A DNA stretch of 64,000 nt from CBFHSD01 sp965658375 (lineage in GTDB: Bacteria > Bacteroidota > Bacteroidia > Flavobacteriales_G > Salibacteraceae), in contig CBFHSD010000008.1 of the NCBI GenBank assembly GCA_965658375.1, positions 1-64,000 of the forward strand. Direction: 5' to 3'. Below are positions 19,273 through 28,240 of this stretch, piece by piece; within the stretch, counting starts at the first letter, position 1, and every line of letters starts with the position of its first letter. The notes beneath the pieces are model-generated. The model was not told the DNA's origin. It searched no databases and was given only the letters and a program-made list of their open reading frames with translations. The position numbers were made by a program, and so were the translations under genes.

Positions 19273-21256
19273 GCAGATCATCGCTGCTATTCAAAAAGGA
19301 GAACTGTTTGAAGCCCAGTGTAGCACTGGTTCTTATCAAATTTCTATTAAACGCTATGTTCCTTTTGTATGTGCGGCCATCCACGATGGAAGTAACATGC
19401 CTGAATTTGCCCAACGAAAAATTGCTTTAGACGATTATTCGCGTTGGTACGAAGAAGATCCTGAAACAGCTAAGTTTATAGACTCTTTTCCCATTACCAT
19501 TTCGGGTTTAGACTCTCGTTATGCCTATGACCTCAATCGCGGTCCAGAAGAGTGTATTTTTACTGAGGCATGGGGTAAAAAAGTGTGGACCAAAAACCTG
19601 ACTAGAAGAGAGAAGAATACTTTACTCAAGCGCCATCAAGATTTTTACCGTGTGGTAGACGCTTTGATTCAAGCCCTTTCTGAACGCTTCCAGACGTGCA
19701 TCGTTTACGACATCCACTCCTACAACTATAAACGTTGGGAACGTGATGTTCCTCTCTTCAATATTGGCACTGAGCAATTGCCTGATAAAGGCTATAATGA
19801 TGTCATCAACCATTGGAGTAGTCAGCTGCAAAACATTGCTGTAAAGGAGTTTAAGAATAAAACAACCATCAATGATGTATTCAAAGGAAGAGGCTATTTC
19901 TTAAAACATATCACCTCGCGTTTCTCTGAAGTCTTGGTGTTAGCGACCGAAATCAAAAAGATCTATTGTAATGAATTGACGGGAGAAAATCACCCGAAGA
20001 TCATACGGTCTATCCAACTGCAATTGAAGCAAGCCATTCTCAACAATGCCCTATACTTTGCCCAGCAATACACTTCTTGGCTACCCCAAACTACAGGTAT
20101 GCTTTTGGATCAGAACCAAGACAAAGACTTGCAACGCATAGATGGCAAGCTTTACCGCTTACTCAAAAACTTTGAGTTGTTGTATTTCATCAATCCAGCA
20201 AACGTTCAGGCTGAAAAGCGCAAGTTCTTCAACAATACCAATGGCTACCAACCACATTTCAGCTATCGGCCAATAAAAATATCGCCTTATGAATTAAAGC
20301 AAACCTTGAGTTTTTTGAGAATGTCAGACATTTCTGATGTGACAATTCGCTTATTGTATGAAGCTACAGTTAGTAGTTATTTCGATAAGATTGATTTGTT
20401 GAGCTCTTTAAACAGTCAAAAGTTCCTGTACAATTCTTTGCGTTATTTCGGGAGACCTACTAAAAGCGATATCAAAAAGGCTCAGTACCTCTTGCACCTG
20501 CCTCCTTCTCCACATGAACCTAAAAAGGTTCCCGTATTGCCACAAGAAAAGGTGGTGCAGCTCTTTCAAGAGGGAAACGACTATTATGGTTTTAATGCCA
20601 AAATAGAGTCTAGCAACCGCGTAATTTCTCGGGTGATGGTTCTTAACTCAAAGCAAAAGATTCTCTTCAATCCTAAGGCCCGCTTTACGGAAAAGGAAAC
20701 CAAAGCTTTGGTTGAACACGAGATTGGTGTGCATATGGTTACTACTCAAAACTCTTTGCTACAACCTCTTAAACTCTTTAACCTGGGTTTACCTGTAAAT
20801 ACTAAAACTCAAGAAGGAATTGCAGTGCTATCGGAATACCTAAGTGGCAACATTACTCTAAAACGCTTGCAGCAACTAGCGCTTCGCGTGTTGGCGGTAG
20901 ATGCTATGTGTAATGGCGCTGACTTCATGGAATGTTATCGAATGCTACTCGATGAATACAATATACGAAAAGAAACTGCTTTTGACCTGACTACGCGAGT
21001 GTATCGTGGCGGAGGGTTCACCAAAGATCATTTGTACTTGAGTGGTTTCATTTCCATACTCAAAGCATGGGAAGCTGGCACCGACTTGGCTCCCCTACTA
21101 GTAGGTAAAACATCTTTGCCCTATCTGGATACCATTTCAGAAATGATTGATCGTGGTATGTTACAAGCTCCAAAGTACATTACCCAGTGTTTGAAAAACA
21201 ATGAACATCAAAACGATCCTATTTATGAATACATTATTAGTGGTTTGTTAGATTAG
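19253..21256 (+). CDS. Fusion: N-formylglutamate-amidohydrolase-like domain plus DUF1704 metallopeptidase
   Basis: The protein has 667 residues and no signal peptide. Residues ~30-270 resemble N-formylglutamate amidohydrolase, a zinc enzyme: IHDG at 43-46, DSRYAYDLNR at 87-96 and DIHSYN at 153-158. Residues ~330-660 form a DUF1704 domain, the family of bacterial 'QEGLA motif' proteins and of eukaryotic MATCAP tubulin tyrosine carboxypeptidases. The zinc site HEIGVH is at 489-494, and the third ligand lies in the QEGIA motif at 520-524. Both sets of putative catalytic residues are intact. The gene overlaps the upstream ATP-grasp ligase gene. The substrate is unknown; I infer a C-terminal or side-chain amino acid added by the ligase. 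Confidence 0.8.
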   Translation: MKKWTTEQIIAAIQKGELFEAQCSTGSYQISIKRYVPFVCAAIHDGSNMPEFAQRKIALDDYSRWYEEDPETAKFIDSFPITISGLDSRYAYDLNRGPEECIFTEAWGKKVWTKNLTRREKNTLLKRHQDFYRVVDALIQALSERFQTCIVYDIHSYNYKRWERDVPLFNIGTEQLPDKGYNDVINHWSSQLQNIAVKEFKNKTTINDVFKGRGYFLKHITSRFSEVLVLATEIKKIYCNELTGENHPKIIRSIQLQLKQAILNNALYFAQQYTSWLPQTTGMLLDQNQDKDLQRIDGKLYRLLKNFELLYFINPANVQAEKRKFFNNTNGYQPHFSYRPIKISPYELKQTLSFLRMSDISDVTIRLLYEATVSSYFDKIDLLSSLNSQKFLYNSLRYFGRPTKSDIKKAQYLLHLPPSPHEPKKVPVLPQEKVVQLFQEGNDYYGFNAKIESSNRVISRVMVLNSKQKILFNPKARFTEKETKALVEHEIGVHMVTTQNSLLQPLKLFNLGLPVNTKTQEGIAVLSEYLSGNITLKRLQQLALRVLAVDAMCNGADFMECYRMLLDEYNIRKETAFDLTTRVYRGGGFTKDHLYLSGFISILKAWEAGTDLAPLLVGKTSLPYLDTISEMIDRGMLQAPKYITQCLKNNEHQNDPIYEYIISGLLD

Positions 21257-21297
21257 GTGCACTCTAATAATGAATTAACATCATGTGATTTAGAACT

Positions 21298-21579
21298 ATG
21301 AAAGCTGAACAACTTGCGGCACTAACAAACGATGAGCTGTTAGCGCATTACAAAAACTTCAAACCTAATCCTACCTTAGATGCCTTTCTTATTGGGTTTT
21401 TGGTAGGGATTATTGTCTTTAGCGTAGTTGTAAGCTCTTGGGGGATCTTCACCTTGCTTCCACTACTCATGATTTACGCTTTGCTTAAAAAACCTAAGCA
21501 ATATGCGGACTTGAAAAAAGAACTCAAAAAGTGCAACTTGATGCAAGGGAAGAATACTGAAACAAATGCCAAAGGCTAA
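21298..21579 (+). CDS. Small membrane protein of unknown function
   Basis: The product (93 residues) has a polar N-terminus (QLAALTNDELLAHYKNF), two adjacent membrane segments at about residues 29-65 (LIGFLVGIIVFSVVV and TLLPLLMIYALL) and a lysine-rich tail. I do not recognise a family. It starts 41 bases after the DUF1704 fusion and overlaps the next small membrane protein by 14 bases, so 21298-22646 is a tightly packed set of three overlapping genes. Its reading frame is intact. Confidence 0.65.
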   Translation: MKAEQLAALTNDELLAHYKNFKPNPTLDAFLIGFLVGIIVFSVVVSSWGIFTLLPLLMIYALLKKPKQYADLKKELKKCNLMQGKNTETNAKG

Positions 21580-21874
21580 AACCAGATATTGCAACAAGGC
21601 AATTGCCTCAGGCATTTTAACATGGATTTTTAGTGCCTACGTTTTGTATGGGCTTATCTATGTTGATGGTAATCAGGTAAATGACATTTTTTTCAGTTTG
21701 CTCCTTTCCTTGGTGTTTTCGGTTGTTTCTTTTCTATTCGGGTTGTACGCAGTTATTCGATTGTTTTCTACGCCTTGGTCTACCTGTAAAATTCTCGCCT
21801 ATTTTCTATGCTTGGGCATTGTACCTGCGGTATGGATTACACTTACCATAAGTCGTTATGATTATGCTTATTAA
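21566..21874 (+). CDS. Small three-helix membrane protein of unknown function
   Basis: This 102-residue protein starts with a basic segment (MPKAKTRYCNK). It then has three likely membrane helices: one around residues 12-30, one around 38-68, and one around 75-95. It overlaps the preceding gene by 14 bases and the following exported YD-repeat protein by 17 bases, a strong sign of translational coupling. No family is recognised. The tight coupling with an exported repeat protein raises, but does not establish, the idea of a protective or assembly partner. Confidence 0.6.
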   Translation: MPKAKTRYCNKAIASGILTWIFSAYVLYGLIYVDGNQVNDIFFSLLLSLVFSVVSFLFGLYAVIRLFSTPWSTCKILAYFLCLGIVPAVWITLTISRYDYAY

Positions 21875-22646
21875 AAAAAGAACGTATCCTTTTCTCCTGC
21901 TCATTTTTGGGTTGTCTTCCGTACAGATGAGTGTTGGACAATCTTATTTCTTAAGGGATTATTCACCCAATTATGGTATGGAAGTCAATGGTTTAGTAAA
22001 AAGTGTTGTAGAAACCAACTCTGGTGGTTTTTATAGTGGTAGTAAGCACATCAATTTCAATGAGCGTGGCCAACTATTTTCTATTGAGAGCTATTCAAGT
22101 AGTGCAAAACCTTTGAGTAGCGGAAACTTGGAAATAACTTATACATCAGAAGGATTACTAAAGAGAAAAATAGCAGACAAAGACACCTTGCTTTACAGTT
22201 ACACTGACGATACACATCTTGCATCTATCACCTATCCTCGGTCGGTGTATCATTTCACATACAATTCAGAAGGACAATTGGCTTCCCTAGAAATAGAAGA
22301 CCTCTTGGGAACAGCACTATCCAGGGTCATTTGGGTATACAACAAGAAAGGACAGATCATTGAAGAAGGCATTCTTAAAAACGATGAGGTGGTAAGCAAA
22401 GAAGAATACACCTTGGATGAGCAAGGCAATCGTTTAGTGCGAAAAAGTGCTAATAAAGAGATTGTATATAAACTCAATGCACAAGGAGGTGTGATTGAAC
22501 GCCAAGACAAAGATGGGGAAGGAACAATAAAGAGCACCACCACTTATCTTTACACATATGACGAGCAAGGCAATTGGATAGAGAAAAAAGTCATCAAGAA
22601 AGGAAGGGTAATCAAAAGCTCTTCGCGTGCAATCACGTATTGGTAG
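21858..22646 (+). CDS. Exported YD-repeat-like protein
   Basis: The 262-residue product has a signal peptide (MIMLIKKRTYPFLLLIFGLS, cleavage near SVGQS). It is followed by short beta-hairpin repeats of the RHS/YD kind, such as FTYNSEGQLASLEIED, YNKKGQIIEEGIL, LDEQGNRLV and YTYDEQGNWIEKKVI. The full gene is only about eight repeats long, far smaller than an RHS toxin shell, and it has no C-terminal toxin domain that I can see. Small secreted YD-repeat proteins like this are frequent in Bacteroidota and have no assigned function. It is coupled to two small membrane proteins upstream. Confidence 0.7.
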   Translation: MIMLIKKRTYPFLLLIFGLSSVQMSVGQSYFLRDYSPNYGMEVNGLVKSVVETNSGGFYSGSKHINFNERGQLFSIESYSSSAKPLSSGNLEITYTSEGLLKRKIADKDTLLYSYTDDTHLASITYPRSVYHFTYNSEGQLASLEIEDLLGTALSRVIWVYNKKGQIIEEGILKNDEVVSKEEYTLDEQGNRLVRKSANKEIVYKLNAQGGVIERQDKDGEGTIKSTTTYLYTYDEQGNWIEKKVIKKGRVIKSSSRAITYW

Positions 22647-22725
22647 AGAAGAAATGAAAACAACCACGTTTAATCCTCAAGGCTGCACGTGCTCATTTAA
22701 AAGAACACCTTGGAATATAAAAGCT

Positions 22726-23514
22726 ATGAAAATTGATTTATTCTCCATTTTAATTTGCTTAGGCAGCGGCTTTGTCTCTTGTTCAGAAAATGATAGTGCT
22801 AAAGACCAAATAAAAGCTGGAGTTCCCCTAGACAGCATCGCTCAAACACAATCTGCAACTCCCCCTGACGATACCCTTTTTATTCACAGAGAAGTCACCA
22901 AAGACATGTATCATGCAATCTTCATAGATAAGAGCGACTCCTCTATCTTTTGCAAGCGCTTGTGCGATTTCACTTTTAACACCTTCGACAGTGCAGCATA
23001 TTTCGTCAATTACAAGCACCTTAAAAAGCAAGAACCTGAAGCATTTAAGGCAGTAAATACAACAGACCTACCTGAACATTGGCTTCCCGTATATAGCTAC
23101 AAAGAGAACTACTACCTCTATGCTCCTTCAGATTGGGGCAACGCAAGAAAAAGAATCCTTAACGACAGCGCTTTTGTGTATTGGTATATGGATGGGCCAT
23201 TTCCATTGCCACTTAAAGGAGCAAAACAAGTAAGCTCTGGAGAACACTTGATCGCATTCAAGAATGTGTTTAACAATCATGCTCCAGCCAGCGCATTGCG
23301 TATTCATGAAATAAATGCAACAACTCAGCTTTCCATTTTTGAGTTCTCACATGGTTCACAAGAAAAAGAGTACAAGCTTTTTGTCCCTGTAAAGCATTCC
23401 GCCCAGTATCCTATTATTGTAAATTACTGTAAAGACCAAAAACAAATGGAGTTTGAATTTGATGCTATAGACTTTGAAAAGCTACTGGATAAACGGATTG
23501 GAAAGAAAATATAA
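22726..23514 (+). CDS. Lipoprotein of unknown function
   Basis: The product (262 residues) starts at the ATG at 22726 with a lipoprotein signal (ICLGSGFVSC, cysteine near residue 18) and an acidic, serine-rich linker. The longer open frame beginning at 22627 is not a likely start because it places a cysteine-rich segment before the signal. The mature part is a mixed alpha/beta domain of about 220 residues with several aromatic motifs (YLYAPSDWGNARKR, YWYMDGPFPLPLKG). I do not recognise the family. It lies 79 bases after the YD-repeat gene. Confidence 0.65.
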   Translation: MKIDLFSILICLGSGFVSCSENDSAKDQIKAGVPLDSIAQTQSATPPDDTLFIHREVTKDMYHAIFIDKSDSSIFCKRLCDFTFNTFDSAAYFVNYKHLKKQEPEAFKAVNTTDLPEHWLPVYSYKENYYLYAPSDWGNARKRILNDSAFVYWYMDGPFPLPLKGAKQVSSGEHLIAFKNVFNNHAPASALRIHEINATTQLSIFEFSHGSQEKEYKLFVPVKHSAQYPIIVNYCKDQKQMEFEFDAIDFEKLLDKRIGKKI

Positions 23515-23653
23515 TCGCTTGATAGGTAGAACAAAAATATAGATGACATTTGATGTGTAGAATAAAGTAGTCTAAGAATGTATTTGCCATTAAAATGCAG
23601 CATTTTAGATTTTTACTTTTTTGTTCAACACCAATCGTTAAGAAGATTATAAG

Positions 23654-24397
23654 ATGAAACGATCGATGATAAAATACACGGGCATTCCATTGCTTTTTTT
23701 GCTTTTCGCAAATGTTTACACAGCACAATCACAAATACTTATCTCCATTTTACTGGGAGACAAATTAAACTCGCCAAATCTGGAGTTTGGTTTAGAAGGT
23801 GGTTTGAACCAAACAACTTTGAGTGGCATTGAAGAAGCAGAATCGCTCGGGCACTTTCACCTTGGCTTCTATTTCGATATTCGCATAAAAAACAACCTCT
23901 GGCTCAACACTGGGGTTCGCGTAAAATCAAATGCTGGAGGACAAAATATCAATCCTTATTCACTGAACGACCAAGAGCTTGATTCTGTTTTTAGTGATGG
24001 AAAAGTGACGCGTAACATTGCATACTACTATGTTCCAGTACATCTCAAATACCGTTTTGGGAAAGACAGACATTTCTTCGTGAACGCAGGCGGACAAATA
24101 GGTTTAAGAGGAAAAGCCAACGATTACTTCTACAATTCATACAATTCTGAGGATGACATTTCTTACCGACAAGATTTGAATGATCAAATCAAAAGAATTG
24201 ATGCTGGAGTGTCTGGAGGTCTAGGTTATAAATTCAAGGGTAATGGTATGTGCTTGGGTGCCACGTATTATCATGGGCTCACCAACATTATGAATCCAAG
24301 TGATTTGCCACAGTATGATCATGCTTCGCAAAACACAAGCCTTTACCTCTACGCTACTATTCCTATTGGAGCAGGTAAAAAAGTGGACGAAGAATAA
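23654..24397 (+). CDS. Outer-membrane beta-barrel protein (porin-family type)
   Basis: The 247-residue product has a signal peptide (to about TAQSQ). Its repeated amphipathic strands are typical of the PF13568-type Bacteroidota outer-membrane barrel: FGLEGGLNQTTLSG at the start, GFYFDIRIKNNLWLNTGVRVK, PVHLKYRFG, FFVNAGGQIGLRG, and GVSGGLGYKFKG. The last strands (ATYYHGLTNIM, SLYLYATIPIG) close the barrel. No function beyond outer-membrane residence can be read. It stands alone, with the next gene convergent 6 bases downstream. Confidence 0.8.
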   Translation: MKRSMIKYTGIPLLFLLFANVYTAQSQILISILLGDKLNSPNLEFGLEGGLNQTTLSGIEEAESLGHFHLGFYFDIRIKNNLWLNTGVRVKSNAGGQNINPYSLNDQELDSVFSDGKVTRNIAYYYVPVHLKYRFGKDRHFFVNAGGQIGLRGKANDYFYNSYNSEDDISYRQDLNDQIKRIDAGVSGGLGYKFKGNGMCLGATYYHGLTNIMNPSDLPQYDHASQNTSLYLYATIPIGAGKKVDEE

Positions 24398-24403
24398 TCT
24401 TAC

Positions 24404-24892
24404 TTAGCGCATTCCATTCAATTGTTGAACAATCAACAGGATCATTCCTACACTTCCATAGATGCATAACCTTAGCAATGTAGCGCGGTAATGCTCTTGC
24501 AAAGCCGAGTTCTTGTTTTGCCTTACCAACACTGCAATAAGTGAAATACCAATCACCAATATTCCAGAGATTTGCATGACATCTGCTCCCTGATAATGCA
24601 GCACAGTAAAAAGCAAAGCCAATACTGTAATGGAGATACCTATTCCCGAAGAACGGAAAATAAAAAGATCTAATTTGATGGCCTTCCATTGCTCCTTTTG
24701 GTAAAATCCATGGATATAATACAAAAACGATAAGCCTCCCATAGAGGGAATAAAGAGATGAGCACCTTGATTGATATGAAAAGTGAGCAAGAAGCCAGAA
24801 ATGAAAGCAATGAGTGCCAATACCCTTTCTAAGGATGTAAAATAAGGCTCAATAAATGCCGCTAATTTGATGAAGAGTGCTGCTCTTTGCAT
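24404..24892 (-). CDS. Membrane protein of unknown function (about five helices)
   Basis: The 162-residue product is almost entirely hydrophobic, with likely membrane helices near residues 22-38, 44-60, 78-97, 104-121 and 140-157. An amphipathic N-terminus (ALFIKLAAFIEPYFTSLERV) precedes them. I do not recognise a family. It is convergent with the beta-barrel gene and transcribed alone on the minus strand. The 142-base spacer between it and the deiminase gene (24893-25034) shows no gene. Confidence 0.65.
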   Translation of the reverse strand: MQRAALFIKLAAFIEPYFTSLERVLALIAFISGFLLTFHINQGAHLFIPSMGGLSFLYYIHGFYQKEQWKAIKLDLFIFRSSGIGISITVLALLFTVLHYQGADVMQISGILVIGISLIAVLVRQNKNSALQEHYRATLLRLCIYGSVGMILLIVQQLNGMR

Positions 24893-25034
24893 AGGAGTTG
24901 ATTTAGTCTAGAATTTAAACGGTGTTGTCATGATTGTCATTATCAGCAACCGCACAATACTTAAGTTCAGTGAAGCTCATACTTTCGAGTGTGTTATTGA
25001 TTCAACTGTTACACAAGTATGATCCACTTTCCAC

Positions 25035-26795
25035 TTACTGTATCACTAAACGGTGCACTGCTTCTGTACCACCGCTACGCATGCGCAAAAAGTATAGGCC
25101 TTGCTCAAAATCTGCTGCGTTGAAAAAGTATTTGTTTTCTCCTCTCGCTACTTGTCCGGTATAAATCAATGCTACTTCTCTGCCAATGGCATCTACCAAC
25201 ATCAACTCTACTTCTGTGGCACTTTCTGCATTGAGCTCAATACAAGTAATTGCACCCGCTGGATTTGGAAATACTCTCGCAAAATCCAAGCTTGCTTCAA
25301 GACTAGAAACAGCACTGGGCTCCAATACTTTAAAGCTCCAATAGCCTTCTGGCGCTACAATAGGTCTGCTCAATGTTTTTCCATTCGTGGCTTCTCCTTC
25401 TATGTAGTATTCAACTTCAGCACCCGCAACCTGAGGTGGAATAGCTCCTTGCCAATTGTCGCCATTGCTGTTAGACATAGGAACGCTCTGGTAGCTGCTC
25501 TCCCCTTTCAATCTATAATGCAAGGTGGCATTGGCAATTCCAGAACGGTGAGAAACTTCTTCCTCTACCATGTAAGGGTTCATGTCGGCATATTGATCGC
25601 TCAAAGGCTGGTGTACAATCAACAGAGGGTCATCTACTCCAACAGTGTGTGTAATGCAATGGATCGCGCCACTGTAAGAAATTAGGTTCTCCCCTGCGTT
25701 GTCTACATCAATTCCAACAATGTTATACCCTGGCATGGCCTCTTCTAAAGTACGTATTGCAATGGTATCGTACTCTTCTCTATAGGTTGGGAGTATGATG
25801 GTTTTATTTACAAAAACCATGTTGCTATAGGTTCTGTAATAGCCGTTGTTATCAGGGTAAGCTCCGCCAGTAGAAGGCGGCACTGTAATGCGCTTAAGCT
25901 TGTAAGGCGTGCCGAAGTAAGAGTTGTAATTTGATAAGACATATTGCATGTTGGCCTCAATCTGTGGACCATCTGCCACTCCTACTGGATACTCACTAAC
26001 CAAAAGGGTTTCTTCATCCAAGAGCTTCATGTGCATGTCTATGTGGTGAATCCCATCATAAGGTAAAGTTGGCATCTTAATGTAGCGCTCTATGCCCATA
26101 AAATCAGAAACTATGGCATCTACCTCGGCTTCTGTTTTTGGGGTAACGCTGTAAGGATTTCCTGGTTCGTTTTCTTCCAGAATCAACTCAGAAGCAAAAG
26201 CAGTAGATTGGCCATCAGACATCCAATTGCCACCTGTGTTTACCAAATCTGTGGGCGATGCAGCCGTTTCGTAAAATGGGATATTCAAAAAGTTGGCGTG
26301 TTCTTCAGGCATCACATCATCAGCAGGGCGTGGTCTATTGTAGATCCAATCTACCAAAATCAACGAATCATTTCCAGCTGTATACACTGTATTGGCAGCA
26401 TAATCTCTTATCCAAACCGAGTTGAAATTCACTTCTAAAAAAGCCAAGTTGTTCAAGGGCACATTGTTGGTTTGAAGGATGTTCTTTACCAAATTAGAAT
26501 CGGCACAAGAAATAATGACCAAGCACTCTTCTTGTGCGGCATCTACAATTTGAGATTGAATATTATTAAACTGTCCTGTCCAAGTAATAACCAAGGCTTG
26601 AACCTCTTCCCACTCTGCTGCTGCGCGAATATCAGAACCCACTGGCGGAGCGGTGATTCCCGCTCTGCTTTGCGTTTGCAATTGCTTAAAATAAGATTCT
26701 AAACTTGCCTCTTCTTGTGGCGTAAGCCTTTTTGGCAACTGCGCCTGAGCCATGAAGAAAAGCAACAATAGCGAAAGTGTAGAAATGTACTTCAT
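25035..26795 (-). CDS. T9SS-exported agmatine/peptidyl-arginine deiminase-family enzyme
   Basis: The product has 586 residues. A signal peptide (ending AQAQ) is followed by a guanidino-modifying catalytic domain of the Porphyromonas-type PAD/agmatine deiminase family. The key sites are present in order: WIRDY, GGNWMSDG, HIDMHMK with the catalytic His/Asp, and the nucleophilic cysteine in AIHCITHT. A second beta domain and a C-terminal T9SS type A sorting domain (beginning VFPNPAG) follow, so the protein is exported through type IX secretion and probably surface-anchored. It should deiminate agmatine, free arginine or peptidyl-arginine. I start at the ATG complementary to 26793-26795, where the signal peptide begins. 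Confidence 0.88.
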   Translation of the reverse strand: MKYISTLSLLLLFFMAQAQLPKRLTPQEEASLESYFKQLQTQSRAGITAPPVGSDIRAAAEWEEVQALVITWTGQFNNIQSQIVDAAQEECLVIISCADSNLVKNILQTNNVPLNNLAFLEVNFNSVWIRDYAANTVYTAGNDSLILVDWIYNRPRPADDVMPEEHANFLNIPFYETAASPTDLVNTGGNWMSDGQSTAFASELILEENEPGNPYSVTPKTEAEVDAIVSDFMGIERYIKMPTLPYDGIHHIDMHMKLLDEETLLVSEYPVGVADGPQIEANMQYVLSNYNSYFGTPYKLKRITVPPSTGGAYPDNNGYYRTYSNMVFVNKTIILPTYREEYDTIAIRTLEEAMPGYNIVGIDVDNAGENLISYSGAIHCITHTVGVDDPLLIVHQPLSDQYADMNPYMVEEEVSHRSGIANATLHYRLKGESSYQSVPMSNSNGDNWQGAIPPQVAGAEVEYYIEGEATNGKTLSRPIVAPEGYWSFKVLEPSAVSSLEASLDFARVFPNPAGAITCIELNAESATEVELMLVDAIGREVALIYTGQVARGENKYFFNAADFEQGLYFLRMRSGGTEAVHRLVIQ

Positions 26796-26905
26796 GTGTT
26801 CTTTGATTTGAAGCACACAATTTAACGCTAATTCAGCATTGAAACCTAAATTGCTCTACCGTTTGTACCAAGTAACAAAGGATCACCTGAAAAAATACAT
26901 CTGAA

Positions 26906-27421
26906 ATGCAGCAAAAAATAGAAAAACTCAAAAATCAATTGGCTTTAGAACCGCACCCAGAGGGTGGATACTTCAAAGAAACCTACCGCAGTGTAGGTCG
27001 CATTTCTCAAGCACATTTGGGCGAACCATTTTCTGGGGATCGCAACTACGCTACGGGGATTTATTTCTTGTTGACCTCGGGAAATTTCTCTGCTTTTCAC
27101 AAAATACACCAAGATGAAATGTGGCATTTCTACGATGGCTCGCCCATTCGCTTACATGTAATTACTCCAGAAGGCAACTATTTCACTCAATTGATTGGCA
27201 GAAACATAGGTGAAGGTGAGCTGCCTCAGTTTGTAGTCTATGCAGAATGTTGGTTCGCCTCTGAGGTTGCGGCAGACACTTCTTATTCTTTGGCGGGCTG
27301 TACGGTTTCTCCAGGTTTTGATTTTCAAGATTTTGAGATGGCAAAGCGTGATGAGCTAATTGAAAAGTTTCCAAATCACAAAGAAATCATCAAAAGATTA
27401 ACCCGCGATAATATCCTCTAA
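26906..27421 (+). CDS. Cupin protein (DUF985, PF06172)
   Basis: The protein (171 residues) is a DUF985-type RmlC-like cupin. It starts with the family motif LEPHPEGGYFKETYRS. The core strands include IYFLLTSGNFSAFHKIHQDEMWHFYDG and the second cupin motif near VVYAECWFASEV, which supplies the usual histidine/glutamate metal-binding pattern. Members are small cytoplasmic proteins, some with sugar- or nucleotide-related roles, but no specific activity is assigned. It stands alone, divergent from the deiminase gene. Confidence 0.85.
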   Translation: MQQKIEKLKNQLALEPHPEGGYFKETYRSVGRISQAHLGEPFSGDRNYATGIYFLLTSGNFSAFHKIHQDEMWHFYDGSPIRLHVITPEGNYFTQLIGRNIGEGELPQFVVYAECWFASEVAADTSYSLAGCTVSPGFDFQDFEMAKRDELIEKFPNHKEIIKRLTRDNIL

Positions 27422-27460
27422 TTTCGTTTTAGGACATTTTAGCTCCCTACAGATTTGCTT

Positions 27461-27468
27461 TATATTTG
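27461..27468 (+). promoter_or_regulatory. Bacteroidota -7 promoter element before 27491
   Basis: TATATTTG matches the Bacteroidota consensus TAnnTTTG and sits 22 bases upstream of the next start codon. No good -33 TTTG was found at the expected spacing. Confidence 0.5.
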
Positions 27469-27490
27469 AGCCCAATTCAACAAAAGAACA

Positions 27491-28012
27491 ATGAAAAATT
27501 TTCGTATCGCAGTTTTAAGTTTCTTATTGATAGGGTTTTCTATTCAAGAAGTATCTGCTCAAAAATGCAAGTACAAAGTAGATGAAACAGATCCCATGAG
27601 TGGTGATCGTGTAAGAAGAGCCAAAATGACTATGGATGGGCGTGACTTTGTCGTAAATTTTTACAGAAAAGCAGATGAGTATCGCGTAGAAATGGAAGTA
27701 GCCTTAATTGGTGAAAGAAACTTTGTAATGCCTGCAGGAACTGAATTGAGATTGAAACTGGGTAACGATAATATTGCTTCTTACAAAGCAGCGCAAGAGG
27801 CTACTCCATTGAGTTATGTGGTAGGTACACAAGTAGCCACCAATTTCTCTGCAACATTTTATTGCAGCAAAAGCCAAATGGAAGAATTGGCCGCTCACGG
27901 TTTTAAAGTTGTAAGCATACAACTCGGAGACGAGACCCTTACACGAGAAGTAGGTAAAGACAAAAAGGTAGAGCAAACCAAAGCAAATGCTAGCTGTATT
28001 TTAATGGATTAA
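27491..28012 (+). CDS. Exported protein of unknown function
   Basis: The 173-residue product has a signal peptide (MKNFRIAVLSFLLIGFS to about VSAQ) followed by a single compact domain. The domain begins CKYKVDETDPMSGDRVRRAK and continues with alternating strands (FVMPAGTELRLKLGND, ATNFSATFYCSKSQMEELAAHG). Two cysteines in the mature part could form a disulfide bond. The pattern resembles many small secreted Bacteroidota beta-sandwich proteins of unknown role. It has its own promoter element and a terminator at 28061-28089. Confidence 0.7.
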   Translation: MKNFRIAVLSFLLIGFSIQEVSAQKCKYKVDETDPMSGDRVRRAKMTMDGRDFVVNFYRKADEYRVEMEVALIGERNFVMPAGTELRLKLGNDNIASYKAAQEATPLSYVVGTQVATNFSATFYCSKSQMEELAAHGFKVVSIQLGDETLTREVGKDKKVEQTKANASCILMD

Positions 28013-28060
28013 AGCGAATAATCAGTCATATTATTCACGACTACTCATGTTATTGAATAA

Positions 28061-28089
28061 AGGGAAGACCGGATGGTTCTTCCCTTTTC
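28061..28089 (+). terminator. Terminator after the 27491 gene
   Basis: A stem AGGGAAGA/TCTTCCCT with additional GG/CC pairing in the loop is followed by four T residues. Confidence 0.7.
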
Positions 28090-28240
28090 TGACTTTAAGA
28101 CCCTAGCCCTTTGAAACAATCCTACTTTTCTTATCGTATACTTGCATACAATGGTTCTTTAGTAAACACGTTGTTTCATTTAGAAATGTAGAAGAAGATT
28201 TTAACACCCTCTTCCATCTATCACCTTAAAAATCAAAAAT

